Assembly: GCA_002803225.1 (NCBI GenBank)
Contig: NXFV01001280.1
Span: 1 to 49,637 of the forward strand
DNA from: Gamarada debralockiae
Taxonomy: Eukaryota; Ascomycota; Leotiomycetes; Helotiales; Hyphodiscaceae
Direction: 5' to 3'
Length of the DNA: 49,637 nt
A program made the position numbers and the translations under genes. The notes beneath the pieces are model-generated. The model was not told the origin of the DNA, searched no databases, and worked only from the letters and a program-made list of their open reading frames with translations. This document shows positions 1-11,090 of this stretch, piece after piece (position 1 is the stretch's first letter; each line of letters opens with the position of its first letter).

Positions 1-611
1 CGTAAAAGCAAGACTATGCCCATCCCTACACGCCCACTTTTGAAGGTACCCTTCAAGTTCTTAGGCAACCACTCCTCCCTAGCCCCTCTTGTGACATAAA
101 AGATATTGCTATCTTCACCAATGTAGAATGTAACCTCATCCGACCAGTAGGCCTTATTATAGTTCCCTTTTCAATACCCTTTCATCCTCACACCACACTA
201 AACGCTTTGTGATATTGGCTAGACGAAGCCAAGGCTTTTTGCGGGGTCGGCGCTTCGGACCGCTGTGCGTCCAATAAGAATGTCTGACTTTGAGGGGGTC
301 CAGAGAGATAGCAGGGTGTTCTTTGGGTTGTTCACAGCAAGGCGAATCAATGCTCTTTCGCCCCGAGAGTCTAATTTCCTAGGTCTCCGCCTCTGGTTGG
401 CTTCGGAAGGTATGAAGCTCCCGTTCAAACGTCCTGCTACGCTAAAAATGCCACTGAACAAGGGTAGTCTACGAATATTACGTGGACCCTTGTTCAGTGG
501 CGTTTTTAGCGGAGCAGGACTTTTGAACAGGAGCTTCGTAGGTGCGTCTTGTGCTTCCAATCGGCGGATGAGAGAAGTAATAGTGGATCGGGCCCTCTGA
601 AATCGGTCCAT
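1..611 (-). pseudogene. Tc1/mariner-family transposase relic (partial)
   Basis: Read on the minus strand. An N-terminal piece (residues RARSTITSLIRRLEAQDAPTK) is followed after an insertion by RRPRKLDSRGERALIRLAVN and SLWTPSKS, the DNA-binding region typical of fungal Tc1-like transposases. About 100 bp further on, in another frame, comes YWSDEVTFYIG and then REEWLPKNLKGTFKSGR, the stretch around the first catalytic Asp of the DDE/D domain. The frame is broken between 130 and 280 and the body is interrupted by a foldback insertion at 413-538. The rest of the catalytic domain lies beyond the left edge. Family assignment is from motif recognition. It is not functional as it stands. Confidence 0.75.
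413..538. mobile_element. 126-bp foldback (MITE-like) insertion inside the transposase relic
   Basis: Two arms of about 52 bp (414-465 and 486-537) are inverted copies of each other with only about four mismatches, separated by about 20 bp. TA dinucleotides flank the unit at 411-412 and 539-540, consistent with a TA target duplication as made by Tc1/mariner-type transposition. It lies between the HTH-coding part and the GRPRK-like linker of the transposase and is therefore an insertion into it. It carries no coding capacity. The TA duplication is only two bases and could be chance. Confidence 0.7.
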
Positions 612-958
612 TTAGCTCAACCACAGCACGAAATAGAGAGGTTTTGAATTCACCGTGTGGGCCTTTCTGGCCCCCTTGCAGAGTTCGCATACGAGCTTGT
701 TCACGGCTGACCGTCCATGCATGCCTTCAAATTTATATGATCATGTTCACATGGTGCCATCAACAGCGAGGGCACTAGTGCTCTCAGAGTTCCTTCGCCG
801 TACGGATGATCGATATCGGTTTCTTTCGATTTGCTTTAACAGCCATGATTCTGGATCGGCATACATTCTAGCCTAGTCAGCTTCTGCGTCTATATCCTTA
901 TACTCATAGCATACCACTCGTTAGTCATTTTGATGCAAAGCTCCTACAATCTACCAAG
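612..958. other. Intergenic, no gene seen
   Basis: Between the transposase relic and the zincin-like gene. Short open frames occur on both strands but none resembles a known protein. The outer end of the Tc1 element should lie here, but I could not recognise its terminal repeat. Confidence 0.4.
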
Positions 959-2703
959 ATGTATCCCTCTTTCGCAGGTCTACTATCATTACTCGCCCTC
1001 TTCCATCTCTGTACTTCATTTTCGCCCGAAGATACGCCATATTTTGAGCACCTAAACAACACCCTCTTTCGCCGAGTGCGTACTGGTGGTGCTGGACTTC
1101 CGGCAGTTCAAACGGTGGAGTCCATCTTCACCATAGGTGTTTCCGGCGATCCAGGGGTCTGTAAGTGACAATCGAGCCCTCGAGTCTGGGTTTCTTTCTC
1201 TTCAGACATCCTTTTTTCAACTATGTACTCAGCCCTCCCTCTACTAGTTCATCATGGAGAATTATTTACTCAGTTGCATATGAAATCTATTCTTCAGGGG
1301 AAAAGCTGACTTCCAGATCTTCAGGCACCGCCGGTCAATTAGCAATTCTCAATAATTGGCTCATTGAAGTTCTGGAGTTACATGATGCTGCAGTTACAGC
1401 ATATGTGAATGCAGATAATGGCGATGGAGGAAGTGCGATGCTTCTCAGCTTCATAATGGGTGTTAAATGGGCGGGACGAAGCACCCCAGTGAGTTGTCGG
1501 GGAGAGATCCCCTTCCCCTATTCTAGAGCGCCTCTGGATTTTCGCCTGAGACAATATCAAATCCTCCTAAATCATTCTTAGACGAGCTTTTACTTATGGT
1601 CCCGCTTACCTAGAATGCTGCCACTTCAGAACTTTATACTGCGATCGGAAGTACTTAACTCCCAACCCACATACAACCCCAAACCCGCATTGACTCAAAT
1701 GAGGAATTAACTTCAATATCTAGGGCGTCTCGGAGCCGTCTCTCAATTTCTCAATGGAGCTGGCCTGATCAATCCCGTAACAAATGAGCCCCCCTATCTC
1801 TTTTGCGGTGACGCGTTCGCCACACTTGCTCCCTGGGGCCAACCAGTCATGGACGCAGATGGAGACATGATTCCTACAGGCTTTGATGAGAATGGTGAAC
1901 CCATAGGCTTCGAGACGGTTGCAGCTCTCTTCCCCTCAGTGAACACCGATACAGCCAACGCCTTCTGGATGGACCAATTCAAGGCCTACATTTTTGATGG
2001 TACTCGAGCTAGTACCCTGTGTGGTAAAGCGACCGTGCAAGCAGTCACTGGTAATTCCAAGATCACCATGCAAAGTAATGATCCGGAGATCGTAACTGGA
2101 GTTTATGACCCATTTACCGCCATATGCCTTCAAGCCTTCACTACAGAAGGAGCAGGTCATACAGCAGCTTCTCTCGACAATGCTATCACATATAGTGGCT
2201 ATCCTACCGCAGGCGTAGGGCCGGGCTTAGACACGTATGCACCAAATAGTGCGACGTAAGTTTACGAGACAGAAGATCTTATGTCTTTTTTGCAAAAATT
2301 CTTCCTAGTTTGAGCTAACTACTCCAGTAGGCTCTATCATGAGCTGTTTCACCTTACCGATTGGCAGAAAACCACGGGAGATCCGTATGGTATGTGTTCT
2401 TCATTGTCTCTTTGCTTTGGGCTCATCTCTAAAGAGCGCCAGCCAATGTAAATAGCTTTTGCTAATTTGATCGTCGGTATTTTAGTCTCACCGCAAAGCA
2501 TTTTCATAGCTGCAAATGCAGAGGTCACTGCTTTGAATATTGCTGATAACCCGGAGTCATATACTCAGTTCGCGGTTGCCGCGTACATCTACCAGAATCC
2601 ACCGACAGGCTCTCCTACCAAGCCAGCTGTCGTCTTTCCGGGAGGTATTCCAAGAACTCCGAACGGGTTGATGCAGCCGCTCGGTGGCAATTATGTTCCG
2701 TGA
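959..2703 (+). CDS. Secreted zincin-like metallopeptidase (HExxH), 404 aa
   Basis: Exons 959-1160, 1325-1488, 1614-1650, 1724-2255, 2328-2389 and 2486-2703 join in phase to 404 residues. Residues 1-22 form a signal peptide (MYPSFAGLLSLLALFHLCTS). The centre contains a Cys-rich secreted-type domain, and residues 313-320 read RLYHELFH, a perfect HExxH zinc-binding motif. Glu345 in NAEVTALN, about 25 residues on, is a plausible third ligand, as in gluzincins. Probable role: extracellular proteolysis or a secreted enzyme-like effector; substrate unknown. The third exon is only 37 nt. The last acceptor could instead be at 2509, which also keeps the frame and removes 8 residues. Catalytic activity is inference from the motif only. 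Confidence 0.7.
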
Positions 2704-4017
2704 AAGAGGATTCGGCCTTTCGAGGGTGATTAGGGAATGGGGACAATTCACGTGAAACATAATCAAACATTAGAAATTCAAACTGTTTTCGACTTTCTCT
2801 GGATAAGACCATTGGAAAGGATGCGTCTTTTTTAGTGAATAGTTCTTGTATTGGCTTTGGCATATTTCAAGTAAGGAAATAGCTCATGACTTATGAGATC
2901 TCAGAAGTATTCAAGATTTTGGATCTCTGGCCAAAGGAGAAGTTATATGTCTCTAGGAGAATGTTGAGATTATTTTCTCATAATCCCCACGCGAACATCA
3001 GTTTCCTCAAACAAGACAAACCAAATATGTGTTATAGTCAGACTGTCAAACTTGGATCATTGCCTAGCCTGTCTGTCAGGTCACATTTTCCATCGTCAAA
3101 GTTGCCCCTCGATGACAGTCTAGTCTCACCCATACTAGTTACTGTACTCGGATTTACGAACGCCGAGTAGTTCCTGTGTTACTTCACGATATGTGGATAC
3201 CAGGGAAAAGCTCCCCGCAGAGATTCAATACTGTAAAAGCTCCATCCTGGTCCCTGCATAACCACTACTGCCGGTTATTTTCCACGCGCATGGGGGACAT
3301 ATCCTCCACAACCAATCGCTCAAAGCGTGCGGCGACGCCACCAACGACAACGCCACCAACAACAACCATGGGGGTCGAATTCTACACGAAACCATTAAGA
3401 TTTGAACCATACTATGGAAGTCTGTCGCCAGACATGGGTACGGGCTTGGGCAGGCCGGCTCATTGGAGGAAAGTAGGGCCGAGGACCCTTATAGAAGAGC
3501 CTGTATAGTGCAATATAGATCTTGGTAACATCGTTCTTGGTGAGGTAGTAATGAGGACTAGAATGCAGGAACCCGGCCCGTTGCGGAATAGGGGCAGATA
3601 TACCTCAGATCAGCCCTTCCCCGTCCTTTACTATTATCCAGCCAATCGACCAGTCGTCTCTATCCTCTCTCCTTGCAGGAACTCAAAATAGAAAGTGAAA
3701 ATTATGCTTTATGGCTAAGACTAGCCGGACGACTGCTTCTAGTTAGTAGTAGTAGAAATTAATCAATCTTTTGGCAATTCTTCCGTTACGTCGGTTAATT
3801 TTGGTAGCACTAAAGAGGGGCTGGCATGAGAAGGCGGGGAGGGCTCGAAAATTGAGACTTAAGACGAAAGCGTATAAACACAAAAAACACACCCTAAGTG
3901 ACTCACTTCAGATTTTCGGAAATCAGGATTCGCCGATATTTGATTCATTGATTGACTGGACCAGACCTGTCGCCCAATAGCTACTTCATCAATCTCCTGG
4001 TCTCATTGACAAAAAGC
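2704..4017. other. Intergenic, no gene seen
   Basis: No convincing reading frame. A low-complexity ACN-rich run (about 3337-3368, repeated CCACCAACRACAAC) is present. The open frame at 3176-3508 has no recognisable domain and is judged spurious. The promoter of the LysM gene should be in the last few hundred bases. Confidence 0.4.
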
Positions 4018-5249
4018 ATGAAGCTATTTCAGTTGATTGCCTCTGCTCAGGCTCTCCACCTGGCTAGAGCGTACTTGGTGTCTCCTCCGGGTACAGCTGC
4101 CCCCGGGACAGACACTGATTGCAGCGGGTGGGTTCAGCAGTCCTACGACCTAGATTGCGCCGAAATCGAGGAGATTTTTGGAATAACAGCAGCCCAATTT
4201 GAGGCATGGGTGAGCAAATTCTCTTTCCCGTTTAGTGACATCTCTAACTTGAGTAGAACCCTATTGTGACCGAATTGGGCTCGAATTGTACTCTCGTCCC
4301 AAGTCTCTATTATTGCGTGCAGGTCAACTATTCTACTATGTCTACGTTGGTCGCATCGACCACCTTATCCCTCACAAGTGCCACATCATCTTTAAGTACT
4401 ACGACGACTACTTCAGCCAAGCCTTCATGCACTGGGACCCCTACTGGTATCGCTATAGCATCGCCAACACCATCTGGGGCTGTATGTGGTGTGCAGGCTG
4501 ATTCCGTTGCCCTCGCAGGAGCAGGTCTGCTTACTGCATATGCTTCTGGAAGTCCTTATGTTGTAAGCATCCTAGCTTGTGCCGCACAATGTATCGCAAC
4601 TTCTGCTTGTACAAACATATATTTTGTTTCTGGAACTAGCTGCAACTTACACTACGGACCAAATTCGTATGTACTTAATACCAATGGGGTCAATGCGTAT
4701 AGCCTCTACGATGTTACCTGTTTTACTGGTATCGCTATAGCATCGCCAACACCATCTGGGGCTGTATGCGATGTTCAGGCTGATTCCATTGCCCTCGCCG
4801 GAGCAGGTCTGCTTACTGCATATGCTTCTGGAAGTCCGTATGTTACAAGCGTTCAAGCCTGCGCCGTGGAATGCATAGCAACTTCCACTTGTACAAATAT
4901 CTATTTTGTAACTGGAGCCAGCTGCAACTTGCACTACGGACCACTTTCATATGTGCTTAATACCAATGGGGTCAATGCGTATAGCCTTTACCAAATGTCG
5001 TGTTTTACTACTTGCGCCATAATACCAACTATCACTACCGGCAATGGCATCTCAACTCCTACGCCATACCAAACGGGCATAGCAACAAACTGTAATAAGT
5101 TCTACTTGGTTGTGAGCGGAGACCAGTGCGGTACTATTGCTACGAATGCTGGTATTACTCTTGCCAACTTTTATGCTTGGAACCCGGCTGTCGGATCGAC
5201 TTGTGCAACATTGGACTTAGGCGATTATGTATGTATTGGTATTTTATAG
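4018..5249 (+). CDS. Secreted LysM-Apple-Apple-LysM protein, 394 aa
   Basis: Exons 4018-4209 and 4257-5249; the 47-bp intron has a GTGAGC donor and TAG acceptor, phase 0. Order: signal peptide (residues 1-20, MKLFQLIASAQALHLARAYL); an N-terminal LysM (DCSGWVQQSYDLDCAEIE then GITAAQFEAWNP); a Ser/Thr-rich linker; two tandem 94-residue PAN/Apple-like modules (GIAIASPTPSGAVC start, conserved Cys, CTNIYFV and CNLHYGP); and a C-terminal LysM (YLVVSGDQCGTIATNAGIT, AWNPAVGSTC). LysM domains bind chitin oligomers, and secreted fungal LysM proteins often shield hyphae or blunt plant chitin sensing. Here that role is inference. The modules are about 85% identical in protein, implying recent duplication. 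The frame is intact. Confidence 0.85.
4446..5009 (+). repeat. Tandem duplication, two 282-bp units coding Apple-like modules
   Basis: Unit 1 is 4446-4727 and unit 2 is 4728-5009, each exactly 94 codons and both starting with the same GGTATCGCTATAGCATCGCC string. Eighty of 94 residues are identical. Differences are spread along the unit, and the Cys residues are conserved. Confidence 0.9.
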
Positions 5250-7364
5250 GGAGGGCTAAAGATTTCGTGTGGACTAAGCGATTCTGCGGCTTCTAATGCC
5301 TGGAGGAGGAATAGGTCTCATTGAACATCTCATCCTGTATCTCCTCGATCTTACACCGAGAGCTTTTGCTACTTCTCAGGCTTTTTGAATGCTTTCAATG
5401 CCGCACTACGAAGGATTTCACCTGCCAGTCAACTAGAGCGGCATCTAGGGCTCTCATATACATGAGCATGAATCACTCAAGCTCGTAGAACGACTCCATA
5501 ATTGCGGTGTACAGCCTCATGTTCATATAACTGGGCGAGTCCACAGGTCTGCCGCTCTTTCTAATCCGTAGGGCCTTGAAATTTCGATAATCACGGCGCG
5601 GAACTGCGCTTTTTGTCTTGAATAGAGTTCGTTCCCGGATGTTTCGTATTGCTTGATGAGGGGCTGGTAAGGTGTCAGGAGTCCATTTCCTAATGCGGTT
5701 AGCTTCAAGGCAGAACTCGTCGCTTTATTACAGCACCTTGCACTGTAGCTAGATTCTTCCCTCCTTAGTTATCACGAATTCCATGAATTGCCTTAAATCC
5801 ACCAGCTGAATCGTCACAAGGGTAAGAAGTGGGTTTATATCGCTCTCGGATTGAAACTATCAAGGGTGATTGTAGGAATATTGATCGAAGACGGAAAATA
5901 AGGCGGAACGGTGCCTCTCAATAAGTGTCAGATGAGCTGGTTGCTATGGCAACGGTTGTGTATACATATTTCGGGTTCTGGCAACCCTCCAATTTTCCTT
6001 CCTTAGAGACATCAATACATACATGATTTTACCACACAATATCGTCTGATTCGACAATAAGGCAGGATAAAGTCTTTCGGCGGCGGGAGGGACAGAACAA
6101 GTGAATCGTTGTTGCTGCACATAATCTTGTAAGATCGACCGCCTCCTAGAAATGTGATAGCAGCTTCTAGATTCGTCAAGCAATATACGGCTCCTCAATC
6201 GATCTCGCTTTTATTTCAAAATCTTTGTATAGGTTCAGAAAGCACACAGGGAAAGGCGGAGCAACTTCCGAGGTCCTGTTGCTCAGAGAAGAGATGTCCT
6301 CTCTGAGCGATGTTGGTTGCCTGGAGTTAAAGGCTGCTGTTTCATGGCTTCTTGTCGCAGGCATCGTGTGACATCTGCGATGCCTCTGTTGCGTCCGTCC
6401 AATATGTATTTCGGCGTGTATGCTCGGAACTTTCGAATGGTCCTGGACTTGGCTGATAGTATTGACGTTCAGGGGATTAAATCACCATATAACGTGTTTG
6501 GCGTCTTGCTTGTAATTCAAGGGGTACGATTTATTGTCGCTCACTGAAAAAAGTATTGTTATAGATGGCTCTTTAGTGGTAAGCAAGTTGTTTTATTCTA
6601 TTTGCTAAGCCGCGTGAGGCTCTGATGATGTGATTTTATCTTACTCTAATGATTTTTTGCCTTGCCTCATTATTGACTGAGACGTGACAGGTGGCAGCAA
6701 TGGCATCTGTTACGAGTCCAAATTCAAGGCCTGGAAGGCAAGGGAGAATTGGCTCCTATTACAACTATTCTGAACTGAGGAGGGAAGGAAGAGGGTTCGA
6801 AGAACCCTCACGCTTAAATACAGTTGCGCGTAGGTGTGATTCTTCGAACTAAAACCAGCTTGTCCGTTCTAAAGTGCGAGGGAGGCTCTTCTTATGCAGA
6901 GCCTCGGTCTAGGTTTAATTATACGTGGGCCTCAGGCACAAAGGCAAAAAGTGGGTCTGAAATGACATAGGCTAGTCGAGCCTGCACGTGACAATAACAA
7001 CCCAAACCGTGTGGCAGATTTATGTGGGGCAGGACAGGGTCACGTGGACACTAGTGAAAGAGCTTCGGTGAGGTGATATTTCAGATAATGAACTTGACTT
7101 AATTCTTCACATCACAGTTCTACCTGCGGTAGAGCCTGTATATATAGAGCTCTGTACAGCTCGTACATATGTACCTTCTGGCCGCATCCGCCCGAGTCTC
7201 CAGATGTCGGGGCAGACCGATACCAAATATCCTGACATATCAGGCAATATTCCTGACACCGTGACAGCATCATGCAGATTGATGACCTGTAACAAACGGA
7301 CGAGTATATGTGCACTCTTGGTTTGCCATAGTAACTATCATCTTTGCAAGGAGCCTATAAACCT
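5250..7364. other. Gene-poor stretch, nothing identified
   Basis: Several short open frames on both strands (for example minus 5523-5708, minus 5944-6198, plus 6317-6547) show no family resemblance and no splice pattern that joins them. I see no terminal repeats of a transposon. Probably intergenic or an old, unrecognisable relic. Confidence 0.35.
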
Positions 7365-8110
7365 CTACTTTCGTGTCCAAATACACAACCATCGAGCGAT
7401 ACTCCTTATCAATTGACACATTCCCAGCCATCCTATCTTATGAACCTTGACCCCGTTCAATTGACCGAAAATTAAACAACTTATCTCGTCCACCGCCGCC
7501 TCGTGATATGCCCTATCAACCCTCACTGGATACTTCTGCTCTCTGTACAACGTTCCCATGTCAAAGTATGTTCTAACCCAAGTATTATCCTTCTGTACAT
7601 TGTCGATATTCTTACCTTGGAAGAGAAGCCGGTACTGCCCATTCCCCTTAGAATTGACCCCCAAGCACACTATATCCCTCTCCTTCAAGGCCTCATTCAC
7701 GCGTCTATGCACGGCGCCCGCGTTCCCTCCTTGATCTCTGTGATCGTCACTCGACTGAGGTCAAGTCCAATTTCCGGAATCTGACCTGGAGCTATCGGTG
7801 GCGGTAGAGACGATAAAGGCGATGGTGGAGGTAGGGGACCATCGGGGAGGTGTATTGATTTCGTGGGAAAAGCTCGTTTCGTATGAACTCTTCTAAGGTT
7901 TCGATGCGTTGCTCTGCCTTCTCTGCTCGGCGTTCCGCAGCCAAGAGGGCGGATTCGACACGTGTAAGGAGGGCTTTGACTTGTGCCAACTGGTCAGTAC
8001 CCACTGGCGTCAATACTGTCTGAGACGTAGTGGCCTTCGTAGAGTTGGTGCGCTTCGCACAGGGTGGTGAGTTGGGCTTGAAGGGCTGCGTGCGCTTCAG
8101 ACGCTGCCCC
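7365..8110 (-). pseudogene. Relic of LINE (Tad-like) ORF1
   Basis: On the minus strand a coiled-coil Ala/Glu/Arg-rich segment (7792-8013: TRVESALLAAERRAEKAEQ) is followed by HRRVNEALKERDIVCLGVNS, GQYRLLFQG, KDNTWVRTYFDMGTLYREQ, YPVRVDRAYHE and LNGVKVHKIGWLG (7365-7712). This combination is typical of the gag-like ORF1 of fungal Tad-clade LINEs. The two segments are in different frames and the part with endonuclease and reverse transcriptase is absent, so only a 5' fragment remains. The match is from memory of the family and should be treated as likely rather than certain. Confidence 0.5.
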
Positions 8111-8252
8111 CGGGTGGGATTAGTAATGAATGCCTAAAAGATTAGGCATTGTAATATTTGCAAGGGAATTTTCCGGATGTGCCACCCCAGATCTCAGCTA
8201 CTGTTCCCTAAACATCTTCTAAGATCCCTACGAATCCCTCCATAACATCAAT

Positions 8253-10243
8253 ATGTCTTGTGAATTGAACAATAGTGAGTACAGTCCCTCTTCTCTTATC
8301 TGCGCAAAAGCTGTGTCTTGTCGCGGCCGCGTTGTTAAGACGGTGGTACACAAGACAACCTCCATATATCTGATACCTAGCTGACATTCTGCTACGGAGC
8401 TCAAGGCATCAGTCCTCTAGTGACTATTCCTCCCCCTCAATCCCCTTCGACCTCGACAATCACTCCAGTTCTGAAGGACGAGAAGGCCAGCATAGCAAGC
8501 AGTTCTAGTCCCACAAATGACAATGGCATTGGTACGTATTCTACCTGCGTGTGTGAGGCCTTGCTAATCTTTCTAGCCGCTTCTGAGATCATTGCCACAC
8601 AGCCGCAGAGCCAACCTCGATCTGGTATCTTGATTGTTACCCTTTACGAAGGTGTCGGCTTCTCCCTCCCAGACCAATACAAGCAACTGTTCAACAACCA
8701 TCAGCAGAACTCTCTTGCGCCGGGCACTGAATTTGGGATAACAGATTCTGTCCATTCGAGCTCATCACAACAGACTGGAAACATTTTAAATTCATATACT
8801 GGCAGTATACGTCCGCAGACATCCGGAGGTAGATTCAAAGCAATTCCTACAAATCGCGGCCGAGTATCCTTTAAATACCTACTTTATGCCCTTTTAGATT
8901 TCGATAAGTCGCAGGTGCTTGTCAAAGCTGTTTCAGGAACTCTAGAGAATCCTTTATGGGCAGGAGACTCTACTCCATACAAATTTGATGTTTCCCGAGT
9001 TACCGAGTTAGCAGTACATCTTTACCTCAGAAATTTACATGCTACGCCACGTTCTGGGAGAAGTCAAGATATATGCCTTGGTGTAGCACGAATCAGTCCC
9101 CATTTCGAGGAAAGCCACAAATTTATTGAGGATGCTAAGCTGAGCAAGAAAGGTACGGAAAAGGCTGCTGCGGAATTCAATCAAAAAGAAAAGACTATAA
9201 ATCCGTCTAGTGCGGAATGGTTGGAAGTTCAATATAGCACAGGAAAGATCCGTGTAGGCGTTGAATACGTTGAGAATAAGACACGGTCGTTAAAGGCCGA
9301 GGATTTCGAACTTTTGAGGATTATTAAGGGTGGTTTTGGACAGACTATACAAGTCTCGAAGAAGGATACCCAACGAATCTACGCCATAAAGACGATTCCA
9401 AAAGCCGATATTATTTCGCAGCCCGAAGTGCCACACACCCTCGCAAAACAATCAGTCCTCTCCCAAATCAACAACCCTTTTATCGTACCTCTCAAATTTA
9501 CTCTCCAATCACCCGAGAAGTTATACCTCGTTTCGGCGTTCGTTGGTGGCGGAGAGCTGTTTTATTACCTTCAGAATGAGCAGCGTTTCGATGTGAACAG
9601 ATCGAGACTCTATACTGCCGAGCTTCTTTGCGCGTTAGAGTGTCTGCACGGTTTCAATGTCATTTATCGTGATCTGAAGCCACAGAATATCCTTCTAGAT
9701 TACTCGGGACATATTTCTCTATGTGATTTCGGTCTCTACAGGTTGGATACGAAGGATGAGGATAGCACTAACACATTCGGTGGAACCGCAGCATATCTAG
9801 CTCCAGAATTACTCAGCGGTCAAGATTACACTGAGATGGTAGATTGGTGGACATTAGGCATTCTTCTTTATGAAATGTTGACAGGATTACCGCCATTCTA
9901 TAACGAGAACACCAATGAAATAAACCGCAATATCCTCTCCGAACCCCTCCACTTCCCTGGTCCAGATATCGTTCCCTTATCCGCCAAGGATATCTTAACC
10001 AAGCTTCTCAACCGCAAGCCCGAGCAACGATTAGGAGTGAATGGGGCCTCTGAAATCAAAGCCCATCCATTCTTCCGCGGTATCGATTGGCGCAAGCTTC
10101 TCCAGCGGGAATATGAACCTACTTTCAAACCCAATGAAGGCCAAATGCTCTCTGAGACAATGGAAAAAGTGCGCTCTCAGCCAACTCTACAACAGCTCTC
10201 TCAGGAAATGCTACAACAGTTCTCTGGATGGTCATTCAACTGA
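8253..10243 (+). CDS. Ypk-type AGC kinase paralogue, degenerate, 599 aa
   Basis: Exons 8253-8274, 8421-8531 and 8577-10243 join in phase. The N-terminal half resembles the C2-like region of Ypk/Gad8 kinases (SGILIVTLYEGVGFSLPDQY); the kinase domain spans about residues 288-545. Kept: VAIK-type Lys316 (YAIKTIPKA), YRDLKPQN with Asp410, CDFG (428-430) and APE. Altered: the glycine loop reads IIKGGFGQTI, where the family has GKGSFGKV. The alphaC Glu is Lys335 (LAKQSVL), and the activation loop reads NTFGGTAAYLAPE. The tail lacks the usual turn motif but keeps the hydrophobic motif FSGWSF (593-598). It stops right after, at TGA, where orthologues continue with R-P. Probably a non-essential duplicate, perhaps a pseudokinase or an early pseudogene. 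Confidence 0.8.
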
Positions 10244-11090
10244 CCTGTGCCTGGTTAGTTGAAAGAGGTGGTAGTCTCAAGGTGTTACGAACCCGGTACC
10301 TACGGTGACGGAGGGACCTTAGGCTCAATGATGTATGTATCATAGGAGGAAGGCAGACCACTTGACGAGACATGTGCGGAGAGTTCATGGCAGAGGTCCC
10401 GATTCCTGAGAATAGATAGGCTGTTTTTTCATTATTCTTTGTTTCGTTTTTATGGTTTTGGGTAGATTTCGTATTACTGTTTTTTAGTTTTTATTTTTGA
10501 TAGTGTTACTGAGTCAATGGAAATGTGAACTGTTATAACATATCTCTTCTCGAGTGGGCGGTATATCAATTCAATGCAAGGCTTCACTGCTTCAAATTTT
10601 GACCAGACGAAGGATTCAGTAGAATTATCTATCATTTACAATGGAAAGGAGAGGTCTGGAAAAGAAGTTGGATTTCCAGCCTCTGTACTGCCGAGTGAGA
10701 ATAGCGGTACGTAAATTGAGAGCCTTACTCCTTCCTTCTCCCTCTTCTCTTCATCCCCCCGGAAAGGGTCTCAAAACTGTTACATTCTACATTCACAGCC
10801 TCTACTAGCTAGAACTTACCCCCAAGCAATTCTCCCCATATGCTTATCTGGCTACAAATTGCGTACATAGAGAGACATTTTCTAAGTCGTACTTTAAGAT
10901 GATATTTTCGTCCCCTTATACGTATTCTGCTGCTCAACTCAGGCATCAGAACAACGATTCTCGTAGGCAAAAACACTGTATTAGAGAGATACTCGTCTAG
11001 TGTCCCAGAGTCCGCTACTTGGGAAAAGTTATCTTCTCTTAATGATGGCACGTCAGAAATTTTGGAATACAGCCATATGTATCGGATTAC
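10244..11090. other. Intergenic between convergent kinase and mannosidase genes
   Basis: Contains the 3' flanks of both genes. T-rich runs around 10420-10500 may hold kinase 3' processing signals. Small open frames here (minus 10809-11051) have no recognisable content. Confidence 0.4.

Noticed and set aside
3176..3508. 110-codon open frame with Thr/Pro-rich tract
   Set aside because: No domain or signal peptide and no splice context; the repeat ACN tract alone keeps the frame open.
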